In this document: piece after piece, positions 5,214-11,915 of the stretch | Layout: the number at the start of each line of letters is the position of its first letter | Position numbering within the stretch: the first letter of the stretch is position 1 | Source: an uncultured Eubacteriales bacterium | GTDB taxonomy: Bacteria > Bacillota > Clostridia > Christensenellales > CAG-917 | Direction of reading: 5' to 3' | Assembly: GCA_900551145.1 (NCBI GenBank) | Contig: URUQ01000014.1 | Span: 1-16,217 of the forward strand | Length of the DNA stretch: 16,217 nt | Notes under the pieces: generated by a model | Databases searched by the model: none | The model's input: the letters and a program-made list of their open reading frames with translations, nothing else | Told to the model about the DNA's origin: nothing | Made by a program: the position numbers and the translations under genes

Positions 5214-7898
5214 TTAATAGCGACTTGCTTTACGCCTGAATATTACAAAGTAGAGGATTACTCCGATGAGTGCCACGCCGACTACACATCCGACGCATAT
5301 ACCGGCAATTTCTCCGCCCGATAAACTTGTCGGTGCTTGCAATTGTTTTGCAAGTGCTTGTTGTTTGTCGCTAAGCCAACCAAAAGCGTTTTGTGTTTCG
5401 TCTTTTAGTTTCTCTTCTTGCGGAAGGGCGTTGAATACGTCTTGTGCATATTTGATTGCGACTTGCTTCTCTTCAATCGTTGTGGCGTTGTCAATCGCGT
5501 TTACGGCGTTTACAAAGTCCTCCGCCGTAACGTCACCGAGCGGATTTTCGAGCTTTGGCAAATCTTGTGTTTCTTTGTGTCCGCATATTAAGCAGGTATG
5601 TTCTTTTACACCTGTTTCGAATATAGTCGGCTCTTTCGTCGTAGTCCATTCGCCGTAATTGTGCGCAGAACATACGAGTTTTGGAAGCGTTCTCGTTTCT
5701 TTGTTGTTGCATTGAGAGCAAATGCGTTCCTCAACGCCCGTTTCGGTATAGGTAGGATCTTTTGTCGTTGTCCAAGCCGACCATTGATGGTCGCAAGTGA
5801 TTATAGGAATATCGCGAGTTTCCTTTTCGTTGCATTTGGAGCACACACGCTCTTCGCTGCCTTTTTCCGTTGTAGTTGCTGGCTTTGTTACAGTCCAATT
5901 TGACCATTGATGGTCGCATACGAGCATAGGAACGTCACGAGTCTCTTTCTCGTTGCATTTGGAGCATACGCGCTCTTCAGTGCCTTTTTGAGTGTAGGTA
6001 GGTTGTTTGGTTACCGTCCAAGCACTCCAATCGTGCACACATTCCGCTTCTTGTTCACCGTAGAGAATTTCTATACTTTCGATATAGCAAGCGGTGGACT
6101 CGTTATAGTTGATGGTGAAGTATTGGTTTGTCGTATTGAGTGGAAGCGTCACGCCGTTGGTATCGGCAGTGAGAGTGCCTCTCTTCGTGCCCGTCGTCGG
6201 GAAACTCGTTCCGGAAGAGTAGGGAGTATCAGATGTGTAGATATCAAAACTCTTGCCACTGCCTTCCACCAGTTTGATTGTGATTGAGATAATAGTGTTA
6301 GGTATTGGCGTCGTATTGAATAGATAGCAAATCTTTTGATCTCTTCCGTTCATTTGGATTGCGTTCTTTTGAGCGTTTTTGTACATATAGCCTTGACCGC
6401 TAATTCCGTCAGCGGACCAATTGTACCAATCGTATTTACCGCTCGCAGATGTTTTGTCAAGCGTAATAGTCGTCTTTCCGCCGCCGGTGATTTTCTTGAC
6501 GGTAATGCCGTTTACGACGTCCTCGAAGGTTTGTCCGTTGGACGTAAACTTGCATATAACGCTTGTTGTGCCCGAAGAGAGTGTATTTTGTCCCGTAACC
6601 GCATCGAGCCATTGGCAAGAACTGTTGTCAACAGTCTTCGTCGAACCGTCGGTGAAGTGCGCCGTAACGGTGATCCCCGTCGTATCGAACGTCTCACCGC
6701 TGTTGTAAGTCGTTTTGGTGGGTGCGCCACTAACGGAAATACTGCTCACGCTCTTAACCGTGAGGGAAAGAGTTGCCTTTATGGACGGAGTTTCTTTGCT
6801 CGATACGGTGATAGTAGTAGTTCCGTTTGCTTTTGCGGTGACTTTGCCGTCCGCATCGATTGTCGCAACCGCAGTATCGCTCGACGTCCAGTTTACTTCG
6901 CGTTTTGCATTGGACGGAGTGTAAGTGGGTTGCAATGTTGCGGTTTCACCTATGCAAAGGGACATAGAGGCATTTTTGAAGGAAAGTCCGGAAATAGTCT
7001 CCGTTCCTTCGTGCTGTGCAACGACTGCTTGGAGTTTAGAATTGTATGTTTTTCCGTCGTAGCAATAAATTCTTGCAGCGTATTCGGGGTGATCGATAAA
7101 GGGATTGCGGTTGCCTTGGATTTTTTGAACTTCGTCGTTTCTAAGTCTTTCGGCGGCAGTAACCGGTTCTTCAAGATGCCATTTCATAAGCGTTTCGATA
7201 TCACCGATTGTTTTGCAATTGCCGCCACCGAGCACGAATTGAAGATTGTATGCGTCTCCCCAACGCGTTTGAACGTACATCAAAATACGCGCCGTTGCGC
7301 CTCTATATCCCACGCCGGGGTAGAAGTATTGGCTTGTTTTGTAACAAAGATTGTCGTACGTTGTGCTACCGTATTCTTTTACGATGTTGCCCGCTGTTTG
7401 AGCCACTTCACCAAAGGACAGACTGCCTCTCGTAGAGTTGAGTTGTTGGTCGGTCGGTCTCAAATGGTGTGCGTCCGAACCCGTTTGACTCTCGGCAGGG
7501 AAGGCATCACCGCCGTCCTTCGGCCAAACGTGTTCACGGTTAGTGCCGGATTTTGCAACCGTGCCTGTATAGAACCAAAGCATTTGACTTTTGTTGTCGG
7601 GGTTTGCGTCCGTGTCGGGAAATACGTTTATTAAATTCTTATAAGTGGGTTGCGACGTATGCGTTGAAGTAATCAAACTTGCAAGCGAACTTCTGAAAGA
7701 CGCCCCGTTGGTGGACAAACTCTCAACAGATGCGTAATAGTCCGCCGAAGTCGTCGCTTCCGCGCTCGTTGCCGAGGCAATATCGAGCGGTGCAAAGATA
7801 TGCGCGTCGCAAAGTCCGAAAATCAAAGTAAATGCTGTTGCCAAAACGAGCAACAACACCGTAAAGGTTGCAAACGTTTTAAATGCGGTTTTTCCCAT
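5214..7898 (-). CDS. Secreted, membrane-anchored endonuclease I with Ig-like and CxxC repeat domains
   Basis: An 894-residue surface nuclease. Order: signal peptide with a long hydrophobic stretch (about 10-30); endonuclease I (EndA/NucM type, beta-beta-alpha-metal fold) at about 55-280, with REHVWP (H123), SDAHHLRPTD (H144, H145) and NSTRG (N154, R157); a group-2 bacterial Ig-like domain (about 302-384); a second Ig-like domain (about 386-470) with TGITVTAHFTDGST; a beta-rich, possibly jelly-roll, domain (about 475-617); four 41-residue cysteine repeats (620-783); a short helical segment (about 790-853); and a C-terminal membrane helix (about 863-885) ending FRRKASRY. It should sit outside the cell, tethered at its C terminus, and cut DNA non-specifically for nutrients or biofilm DNA. 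No LPXTG motif is seen. The start has GAGGGA upstream. The gene converges with the phosphatase, which suggests joint nucleotide scavenging (inference). Confidence 0.9.
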   Translation of the reverse strand: MGKTAFKTFATFTVLLLVLATAFTLIFGLCDAHIFAPLDIASATSAEATTSADYYASVESLSTNGASFRSSLASLITSTHTSQPTYKNLINVFPDTDANPDNKSQMLWFYTGTVAKSGTNREHVWPKDGGDAFPAESQTGSDAHHLRPTDQQLNSTRGSLSFGEVAQTAGNIVKEYGSTTYDNLCYKTSQYFYPGVGYRGATARILMYVQTRWGDAYNLQFVLGGGNCKTIGDIETLMKWHLEEPVTAAERLRNDEVQKIQGNRNPFIDHPEYAARIYCYDGKTYNSKLQAVVAQHEGTETISGLSFKNASMSLCIGETATLQPTYTPSNAKREVNWTSSDTAVATIDADGKVTAKANGTTTITVSSKETPSIKATLSLTVKSVSSISVSGAPTKTTYNSGETFDTTGITVTAHFTDGSTKTVDNSSCQWLDAVTGQNTLSSGTTSVICKFTSNGQTFEDVVNGITVKKITGGGKTTITLDKTSASGKYDWYNWSADGISGQGYMYKNAQKNAIQMNGRDQKICYLFNTTPIPNTIISITIKLVEGSGKSFDIYTSDTPYSSGTSFPTTGTKRGTLTADTNGVTLPLNTTNQYFTINYNESTACYIESIEILYGEQEAECVHDWSAWTVTKQPTYTQKGTEERVCSKCNEKETRDVPMLVCDHQWSNWTVTKPATTTEKGSEERVCSKCNEKETRDIPIITCDHQWSAWTTTKDPTYTETGVEERICSQCNNKETRTLPKLVCSAHNYGEWTTTKEPTIFETGVKEHTCLICGHKETQDLPKLENPLGDVTAEDFVNAVNAIDNATTIEEKQVAIKYAQDVFNALPQEEKLKDETQNAFGWLSDKQQALAKQLQAPTSLSGGEIAGICVGCVVGVALIGVILYFVIFRRKASRY
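5550..6041 (-). repeat. Four tandem 41-codon cysteine repeats inside the endonuclease gene
   Basis: Units start at Cys 620, 661, 702 and 743 of the endonuclease. Each has a C-x-H (or CSAH) and W-x-x-W/W pattern, then T-x-x-G-x-x-E-x-x-C-x-x-C and an acidic ending. Each unit offers one His and three Cys, enough for one zinc ion. Units 1 and 2 are the most alike, consistent with recent duplication. Confidence 0.85.
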
Positions 7899-7918
7899 TT
7901 CTTTATATCCCTCATTTT

Positions 7919-7937
7919 CGTATGGTCAATCCATACG
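7919..7937. promoter_or_regulatory. Inverted repeat in the endonuclease leader (operator or RNA hairpin)
   Basis: CGTATGG (7919-7925) and CCATACG (7931-7937) form a perfect 7-bp inverted repeat around TCAAT. It lies immediately downstream of the predicted minus-strand -10 box (7943-7948) and before the SD, so it covers the predicted start of the endonuclease transcript. It could be a repressor site or a 5'-end hairpin. Confidence 0.45.
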
Positions 7938-7942
7938 TAAAT

Positions 7943-7971
7943 ATAATAACACATATAACAGTTTATTACAA
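7943..7971 (-). promoter_or_regulatory. sigma-A-type promoter of the endonuclease gene
   Basis: On the minus strand: TTGTAA (7966-7971), 17-base spacer, TATTAT (7943-7948). The boxes match consensus at 4/6 and 5/6 with optimal spacing. The leader to the ATG would be about 38 nt. Confidence 0.65.
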
Positions 7972-8062
7972 TAAATGACGTCACATTTTTCTTTTGAAAA
8001 TTTTGGGCATAAAAGGGATGTTGCATGCTTTAAATTCAAACGTTTCCAATGGCTTAAAACTA

Positions 8063-8091
8063 TTGATTTTACATTTTTTATGGTTTATAAT
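8063..8091 (+). promoter_or_regulatory. sigma-A-type promoter of the flavodiiron gene
   Basis: TTGATT (8063-8068), 17-base spacer, perfect TATAAT (8086-8091). The predicted start near 8098 gives an 18-nt leader carrying GGAGG (8106-8110). The promoter is divergent from the endonuclease promoter, about 90 bp away. Confidence 0.75.
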
Positions 8092-8115
8092 ATAAAAAAA
8101 CGTTCGGAGGATTTT

Positions 8116-9906
8116 ATGAAAATCGCTGATGGTATATTTTACGTTGGTGTAAACGACAGAAAAATAGACTTATTCGAAGGGCAGTACGTTGTGCCGGAAG
8201 GAATGGCGTATAACTCTTACGTAATTATCGACGACGCAGTCGCGGTAATGGACACTGTGGACGCGAAGTTTACGCACGAGTGGCTTGACAACGTGCAGAA
8301 AGTGCTCGGCAGGCGTAAACCCGATTATCTCGTCGTCCAACATATGGAACCCGATCATTCGGCGAATATAAACAACTTTGCGAAATTGTATCCGGAAGTG
8401 AAAATCGTTGCTTCGAAAAAGGCGTTTGCGATGATGAAGAACTTCTTCGGTACGGAATTCGAAGACAGAAGGATCATAGTCGGAGACGGCGACGCGCTCA
8501 CGCTCGGAAAACGCACGCTTAAATTCTTTACCGCGCCGATGGTTCATTGGCCGGAAGTTATCGTAACTTACGATCCATTGACGAAAACTCTGTTTTCTGC
8601 CGATGGGTTTGGTAAGTTCGGCGCACTCGACGCAGACGAAGACTGGGCTTGCGAAGCAAGAAGATATTACTTCGGTATTGTAGGTAAATACGGGGCGCAG
8701 GTTCAGGCGTTGCTGAAAAAAGCCGCTTCTCTGGAAATAGAGCGTATCTGCCCGTTGCACGGTCCTATTCTCAGCGAAAACCTTTCGTATTATATCAATC
8801 TTTATAATATATGGTCCTCTTACGGTGTGGAAACCGAAGGCGTGATGATAGCGTATACTTCGGTTTACGGACATACCGAAGAAGCCGTGAAAAAACTCGC
8901 CGACAAATTAAAAGAAAACGGTTGCCCCAAAGTTGCGGTGAACGACCTCGCTCGTTGCGATATGGCGGAAGCGGTGGAAGACGCGTTCAGATACAGCAAA
9001 ATCGTGCTTGCAACCACGACGTATAATGCCGATATCTTCCCGTTTATGAGAACGTTTATCGACGCGCTTACCGAAAGAAACTTTTCGAACAAAACCGTCG
9101 CGCTTATTGAAAACGGATCGTGGGCGCCTATGGCGGCAAAAACTATGAAAGGAATGCTTGAAAAATGCCGTAATATAAAGTATTGCGATAATACCGTGCA
9201 TATTATGAGCGCCCTTAACGAAGAAAGCGGAAAAGAACTCGACGCGCTCGCAAGCGAACTTTGCGCCGAATACGCGGCGAGAAAGGGCGAAGGAGTGAAT
9301 AAAAACGACACCAGCGCCCTGTTCAATATCGGATACGGACTGTATGTCGTTACGAGCAACGATGGGGAAAAAGATAACGGGCTTATCGTCAATACCGTTA
9401 CGCAGGTGACCAACACCCCGAACAGGGTCGCGGTAACGATAAATAAACAGAACTACTCTCACCACATTATTAAACAGACGGGCAAGATGAACGTAAACGT
9501 ATTGTCTACCGACGCGCCGTTCAAAGTATTTGAAAACTTCGGATTCAGAAGCGGAAGAACCGTGGATAAGTTCGAGGGATGGGAAAAATATACGTCGGAC
9601 AACGGGCTGGTATTCCTGCCGAGATATATAAACTCGTTTATATCGCTTAAAGTGGAGAGTTACGTCGACGTGGGAACGCACGGAATGTTTATCTGCGAAG
9701 TGACGGAAGCAAGGGTGATAAACAGTAATCCGACAATGACGTATACTTATTATCAGCAAAACGTCAAACCGAAGCCGAAAACCGAAGGAAAGAAAGGTTA
9801 CGTATGTAAAATATGCGGATACGTGTACGAAGGAGAAGAATTACCCGAAGACTTCGTATGTCCGTTGTGTAAACACGGAGCGGCGGATTTTGAGCCGATT
9901 AAATAA
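8116..9906 (+). CDS. Flavodiiron protein fused to flavin reductase and rubredoxin (FprA-type O2/NO reductase)
   Basis: A cytosolic electron-transfer fusion that reduces O2 to water and/or NO to N2O, protecting anaerobes. The 596-residue product holds four modules: an MBL-fold diiron domain (about 1-240), a flavodoxin-like FMN domain (about 243-385, starting VMIAYTSVYGHTEEA), a flavin reductase-like domain (about 400-548) and a C-terminal rubredoxin (about 560-594). The diiron ligands look complete: HMEPDH (H76, E78, D80), H144, D163 and H215. Rubredoxin iron ligands are C564, C567, C582 and C585. The fusion should pass electrons from NAD(P)H through FMN and rubredoxin within one chain. Start chosen at ATG 8116: GGAGG lies 5 nt upstream, the diiron domain starts directly, and the open frame before it spans the promoter. 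Glutamine codons are mostly CAG (8 of 10), unlike rho (0 of 17) and pcrA (4 of 28), which hints at transfer or a different expression class. Confidence 0.95.
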   Translation: MKIADGIFYVGVNDRKIDLFEGQYVVPEGMAYNSYVIIDDAVAVMDTVDAKFTHEWLDNVQKVLGRRKPDYLVVQHMEPDHSANINNFAKLYPEVKIVASKKAFAMMKNFFGTEFEDRRIIVGDGDALTLGKRTLKFFTAPMVHWPEVIVTYDPLTKTLFSADGFGKFGALDADEDWACEARRYYFGIVGKYGAQVQALLKKAASLEIERICPLHGPILSENLSYYINLYNIWSSYGVETEGVMIAYTSVYGHTEEAVKKLADKLKENGCPKVAVNDLARCDMAEAVEDAFRYSKIVLATTTYNADIFPFMRTFIDALTERNFSNKTVALIENGSWAPMAAKTMKGMLEKCRNIKYCDNTVHIMSALNEESGKELDALASELCAEYAARKGEGVNKNDTSALFNIGYGLYVVTSNDGEKDNGLIVNTVTQVTNTPNRVAVTINKQNYSHHIIKQTGKMNVNVLSTDAPFKVFENFGFRSGRTVDKFEGWEKYTSDNGLVFLPRYINSFISLKVESYVDVGTHGMFICEVTEARVINSNPTMTYTYYQQNVKPKPKTEGKKGYVCKICGYVYEGEELPEDFVCPLCKHGAADFEPIK

Positions 9907-10008
9907 AAATAAAAAAGCATGGGTTATAGCTGTTAATCGTCAAAACTAAGGATAACCGAAAGAAAAACAAGTTTTTCGTTTTTCAAAATCGTATAATAAT
10001 TAAAAAAC

Positions 10009-10041
10009 AACTCGTTTGAACTATAACAGTTCAAACGAGTT
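10009..10041 (-). terminator. Intrinsic terminator of tRNA-Ser (also usable on the plus strand)
   Basis: A perfect 14-bp stem (10009-10022 with 10028-10041) surrounds a 5-base loop. On the minus strand it is followed by G and then six T, directly after the tRNA 3' end: a classical tRNA terminator. On the plus strand it is followed by TTATTT and could also end the flavodiiron transcript, which otherwise has no clear terminator in 9907-10008. Confidence 0.87.
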
Positions 10042-10046
10042 TTATT

Positions 10047-10139
10047 TGGCGGAGAAGAAGAGATTCGAACTCTTGAACCGCTTTTGACGGTTACGCGATT
10101 TCCAGTCGCGCGCCCTCGACCAAACTAGGCGACTTCTCC
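10047..10139 (-). tRNA. tRNA-Ser (anticodon GGA), with encoded CCA
   Basis: On the minus strand the acceptor arms GGAGAAG (10133-10139) and CTTCTCC (10051-10057) pair fully. The anticodon stem CGCGA/TCGCG holds the loop CTGGAAA, giving anticodon GGA for UCC/UCU serine codons. A long variable arm (class II) and the T arm AAGAG-TTCGAAT-CTCTT are present. Discriminator G at 10050 is followed by an encoded CCA (10047-10049). The 5' end overlaps the first unit of a tandem repeat, so the upstream DNA carries two further copies of its first nine bases. Confidence 0.96.
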
Positions 10140-10242
10140 AAATATAAGGTGCGTGTTTGGTACGTATGTACCATTAAACACGACTTCTCCAAATATAAGA
10201 TGCGTGTTTGGTACGTATGTACCATTAAACACGACTTCTCCA
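10131..10242. repeat. 51-bp direct tandem repeat (2.2 copies) including the tRNA-Ser 5' end
   Basis: Unit 1 is 10131-10181, unit 2 is 10182-10232 (one mismatch, 10149 G versus 10200 A), and a third partial copy GACTTCTCCA is at 10233-10242. Each unit holds nine bases of the tRNA 5' end (GGAGAAGTC on the minus strand). Each also holds a hairpin made of CGTGTTT with AAACACG (outer arms), GGTAC with GTACC (inner arms), a GTAT loop and a 3-base bulge. The unit length is 17 codons, so a minus-strand open frame reads through with a repeated 17-residue peptide. Confidence 0.96.
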
Positions 10243-10344
10243 TCAGTAATATTCAACTTAACAATGGGTGGCAGTTGGAAGCCAATGGTCAACAAATCCA
10301 TTTCCTCCAACTGTTCAAGCGAGAGTTGTATCTCACAACCCAAC
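10243..10344 (-). other. Putative structured leader upstream of tRNA-Ser, or a protein remnant
   Basis: Read on the minus strand, this stretch contains CAGTTGGAGG and CTTCCAACTG, a 10-bp stem with one G-T wobble, enclosing AATGG/CCATT. A smaller hairpin GTTGT/ACAAC lies at its start. The same DNA is open in one minus-strand frame giving a protein-like peptide with LEQLEEMDLLTIGFQLPP, which runs into the tandem repeat and stops inside the tRNA at 10125. No proper SD is present (GGAGG is only 2 nt from an ATG). I cannot decide between an RNA leader and the remains of a gene. Confidence 0.4.
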
Positions 10345-10350
10345 GCAAAG

Positions 10351-10379
10351 ATTATAACTTATCGATTGAGTTTTGACAA
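10351..10379 (-). promoter_or_regulatory. Candidate minus-strand promoter for the tRNA-Ser transcript
   Basis: TTGTCA (10374-10379), 17-base spacer, perfect TATAAT (10351-10356) on the minus strand. No other good promoter lies between it and the tRNA: the TTATAT in each repeat unit is too close to the tRNA 5' end. A 12-bp palindrome ACAAGCGCTTGT (10376-10387) overlaps the -35 box. Confidence 0.55.
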
Positions 10380-10427
10380 GCGCTTGTGACATTTTGTTTG
10401 TAATTATTTTGGCAAATTTAATTGTAA

Positions 10428-10456
10428 TTGATATTTTTCTCTATTTGTGTTACAGT
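10428..10456 (+). promoter_or_regulatory. Candidate promoter for the acetyltransferase gene
   Basis: TTGATA (10428-10433), 17-base spacer, TACAGT (10451-10456), with TG one base before the -10 box (extended -10). The leader would be about 190 nt. The rest of 10380-10650 is AT-rich; it holds a 42-codon basic open frame (10505-10633) without SD, which I do not call a gene. Confidence 0.4.
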
Positions 10457-10650
10457 TTAAGGGTAAAATCATAGAACAAATAAATAATTTTATGATTGAT
10501 ATAGATGCCAAAGTGGCAAAGTTCAAAAACTTGCAGTAAAAAGCCGAAATATTACGTCGTTATCGGAGATTGTTCTTTAACGAGGCGGATTTCAACATAT
10601 CTATCTCAAAAAGGAAAAAGAAAACCACGTTAAAAAATAAAGGAAACAAA

Positions 10651-11184
10651 ATGATGCTATACAAAATGCGTAGAGACGAGTTTGAAAAAGTGTTCGACTT
10701 GATGGTCGAAGCGTTTCCGGTTGACGAGAGGCGCACTTTCGACGAACAAAAAGAGTTGCTTTGCAATCCTATCTTCGATATCTACGTGTGCAAAGACAGC
10801 GATGACGGCGAGATAAGGGGGTTTATCTCTTTTTATCGTTTTGATAAATTCACTTTCGTAGAGCATTTTGCTGTCAATCCAAAATATCGCAATTTGGGAC
10901 TCGGACATGAGATTTTGAGCAATCTAACCGTCTGTTTTGGGAAATTGTTGCTTGAAGTAGAACCTCCCGAAACCGAGCAAGCAAAACGCCGTATCGGCTT
11001 TTACGAGCGAAACGGCTTTTACCTAAACGATTATCCGTATATTCAACCGCCGATATCAAAAGGCACCAATCCCATTCCGCTTTTGCTTATGACGACGGGG
11101 GATAAGCTGTCACAAAATGAGTATATCGAGGCAAAATCAACGCTATATAAATATGTTTACAACGTTGCGCCCGACGCATATTGA
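10651..11184 (+). CDS. GNAT-family N-acetyltransferase
   Basis: A 177-residue cytosolic acetyl-CoA-dependent acyltransferase. The GNAT core is visible: beta-4 and motif A FVEHFAVNPKYRNLGLGHEIL (69-89), with the pyrophosphate-binding R-N-L-G-L-G (80-85), then LLLEVEPP (99-106) and motif B-like GFYERNGF (116-123). Catalysis in this family is usually by a Glu or Tyr; E71 and Y118 are candidates. The substrate is unknown. The start is ATG 10651 (or 10654), with AGGA six bases upstream; the frame is open further upstream but has no better start. The gene is separated by 91 bp from the next gene, which has its own candidate promoter. An antibiotic-modifying role is possible but nothing in the sequence argues for it. 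Confidence 0.88.
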   Translation: MMLYKMRRDEFEKVFDLMVEAFPVDERRTFDEQKELLCNPIFDIYVCKDSDDGEIRGFISFYRFDKFTFVEHFAVNPKYRNLGLGHEILSNLTVCFGKLLLEVEPPETEQAKRRIGFYERNGFYLNDYPYIQPPISKGTNPIPLLLMTTGDKLSQNEYIEAKSTLYKYVYNVAPDAY

Positions 11185-11217
11185 GGGATTGAACTAATTG
11201 CGATTTAATATTAGATA

Positions 11218-11246
11218 TTGAAATTTGTAACTATATAGTGTATTTT
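11218..11246 (+). promoter_or_regulatory. Candidate promoter for the four-helix membrane protein
   Basis: TTGAAA (11218-11223), 17-base spacer, TATTTT (11241-11246). An overlapping alternative is TTGTAA (11225-11230) with TATATC at 17 bases. Both lie just upstream of the SD AGGTGG (11262-11267). Confidence 0.45.
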
Positions 11247-11275
11247 ATATATCAATAATTCAGGTGGATGTTATT

Positions 11276-11884
11276 ATGAGCGAATATTCGAAATCGAGAC
11301 CCTATCTTATCGCTGCAAGCGTGCTTGACTTTCTATGCACGGCTGCATATCTTGCTGTGGCAATCGGATTTATCATTTCAGGACTTGCACTTATGACTTC
11401 GGTAGGCAAGTATCCCGACGGCGCAACGTCGGAGGAAGTCGCATCGGCGGCAATAGCCGCGCCGTTCGTTGCTATCGCAGGCATACTTATAATTGTTATT
11501 GGTGCAATTTGTTTTATTGCAGTGGCAATTGCGCTTGCAAGTGCGATAACCGGCGTTGTAAAAGTCAACAAACCTATTTCGGAACTCAAAAAGTCAACCA
11601 AAATTATCAAAGCGTCTTATATCCTCAACTTCATCGCAACGGGCTTTTTTGCAATGGCAGGATTGGGAAGTATTGCGCAAATCGGCGGCGATGACTTCGC
11701 TTCTGGCGGAAATGCCGGGAAAATTATTGCGGGCGTCGCAGCCGTACTTGTCATTGCCTGTATACGCTGTGCGTGCGGAGTGCTGAAAGTCAAAGCGGTC
11801 AAGATTATATCCGATGAAAACGAATGTCAAGCACAATCGCAATCTGCAACGTTCTTTGGCGGTGAAGAGAACTCTGGCAACTGA
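11276..11884 (+). CDS. Small membrane protein of unknown function, about four transmembrane helices
   Basis: I do not recognise this 202-residue protein. Four hydrophobic segments are clear: about 9-40, 62-96, 112-136 and 148-170. They are separated by a short loop with KYPDGATSEE (outside or inside unknown), a basic loop (KVNKPISELKKSTK, about 96-109) between helices 2 and 3, and a Gly/Asp loop between helices 3 and 4. The tail after 170 is polar and Gln/Ser/Glu-rich. By the positive-inside rule the basic loop and both termini should be cytoplasmic. Start chosen at ATG 11276, eight bases after AGGTGG; a GTG at 11264 lies inside that SD. The gene ends 32 bp before a strong terminator at 11916-11943. 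It may be related to the loosely defined DUF4064/Tim44-like small membrane proteins of Bacillota, but no motif supports this. Confidence 0.78.
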   Translation: MSEYSKSRPYLIAASVLDFLCTAAYLAVAIGFIISGLALMTSVGKYPDGATSEEVASAAIAAPFVAIAGILIIVIGAICFIAVAIALASAITGVVKVNKPISELKKSTKIIKASYILNFIATGFFAMAGLGSIAQIGGDDFASGGNAGKIIAGVAAVLVIACIRCACGVLKVKAVKIISDENECQAQSQSATFFGGEENSGN

Positions 11885-11915
11885 TATATCACTATAACAA
11901 TATCAAAAAACATAC

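Noticed and set aside
6336..7634. 432-codon open frame antisense to the endonuclease gene
   Set aside because: The minus-strand frame has clear nuclease and Ig-like domains; the plus-strand product looks random with many Cys, Arg and Val and has no SD.
8908..9759. Long open frame antisense to the flavodiiron gene
   Set aside because: Shadow frame without start signals or domains.
10131..10242. CRISPR-like array
   Set aside because: The 51-bp units are adjacent with no unique spacers and include tRNA sequence.
10047..10242. Integrative element attachment site at the tRNA
   Set aside because: The repeat is of the tRNA 5' end rather than the 3' end usual for att sites, copies are adjacent, and no integrase is in the window.
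10131..10344. T-box riboswitch upstream of tRNA-Ser
   Set aside because: A TGGTAC core is present but the surrounding T-box consensus is missing, and T-boxes control synthetase or amino-acid genes rather than tRNAs.
10432..10539. Open stretch in the acetyltransferase frame, ended by a single TAA, as a broken upstream gene
   Set aside because: Short (about 35 codons), no start signal and no homologue that I recognise; suggestive but unsupported.
10505..10633. 42-codon basic open frame before the acetyltransferase gene
   Set aside because: No SD, highly Lys/Arg-rich composition expected from A-rich DNA, and no recognisable family.
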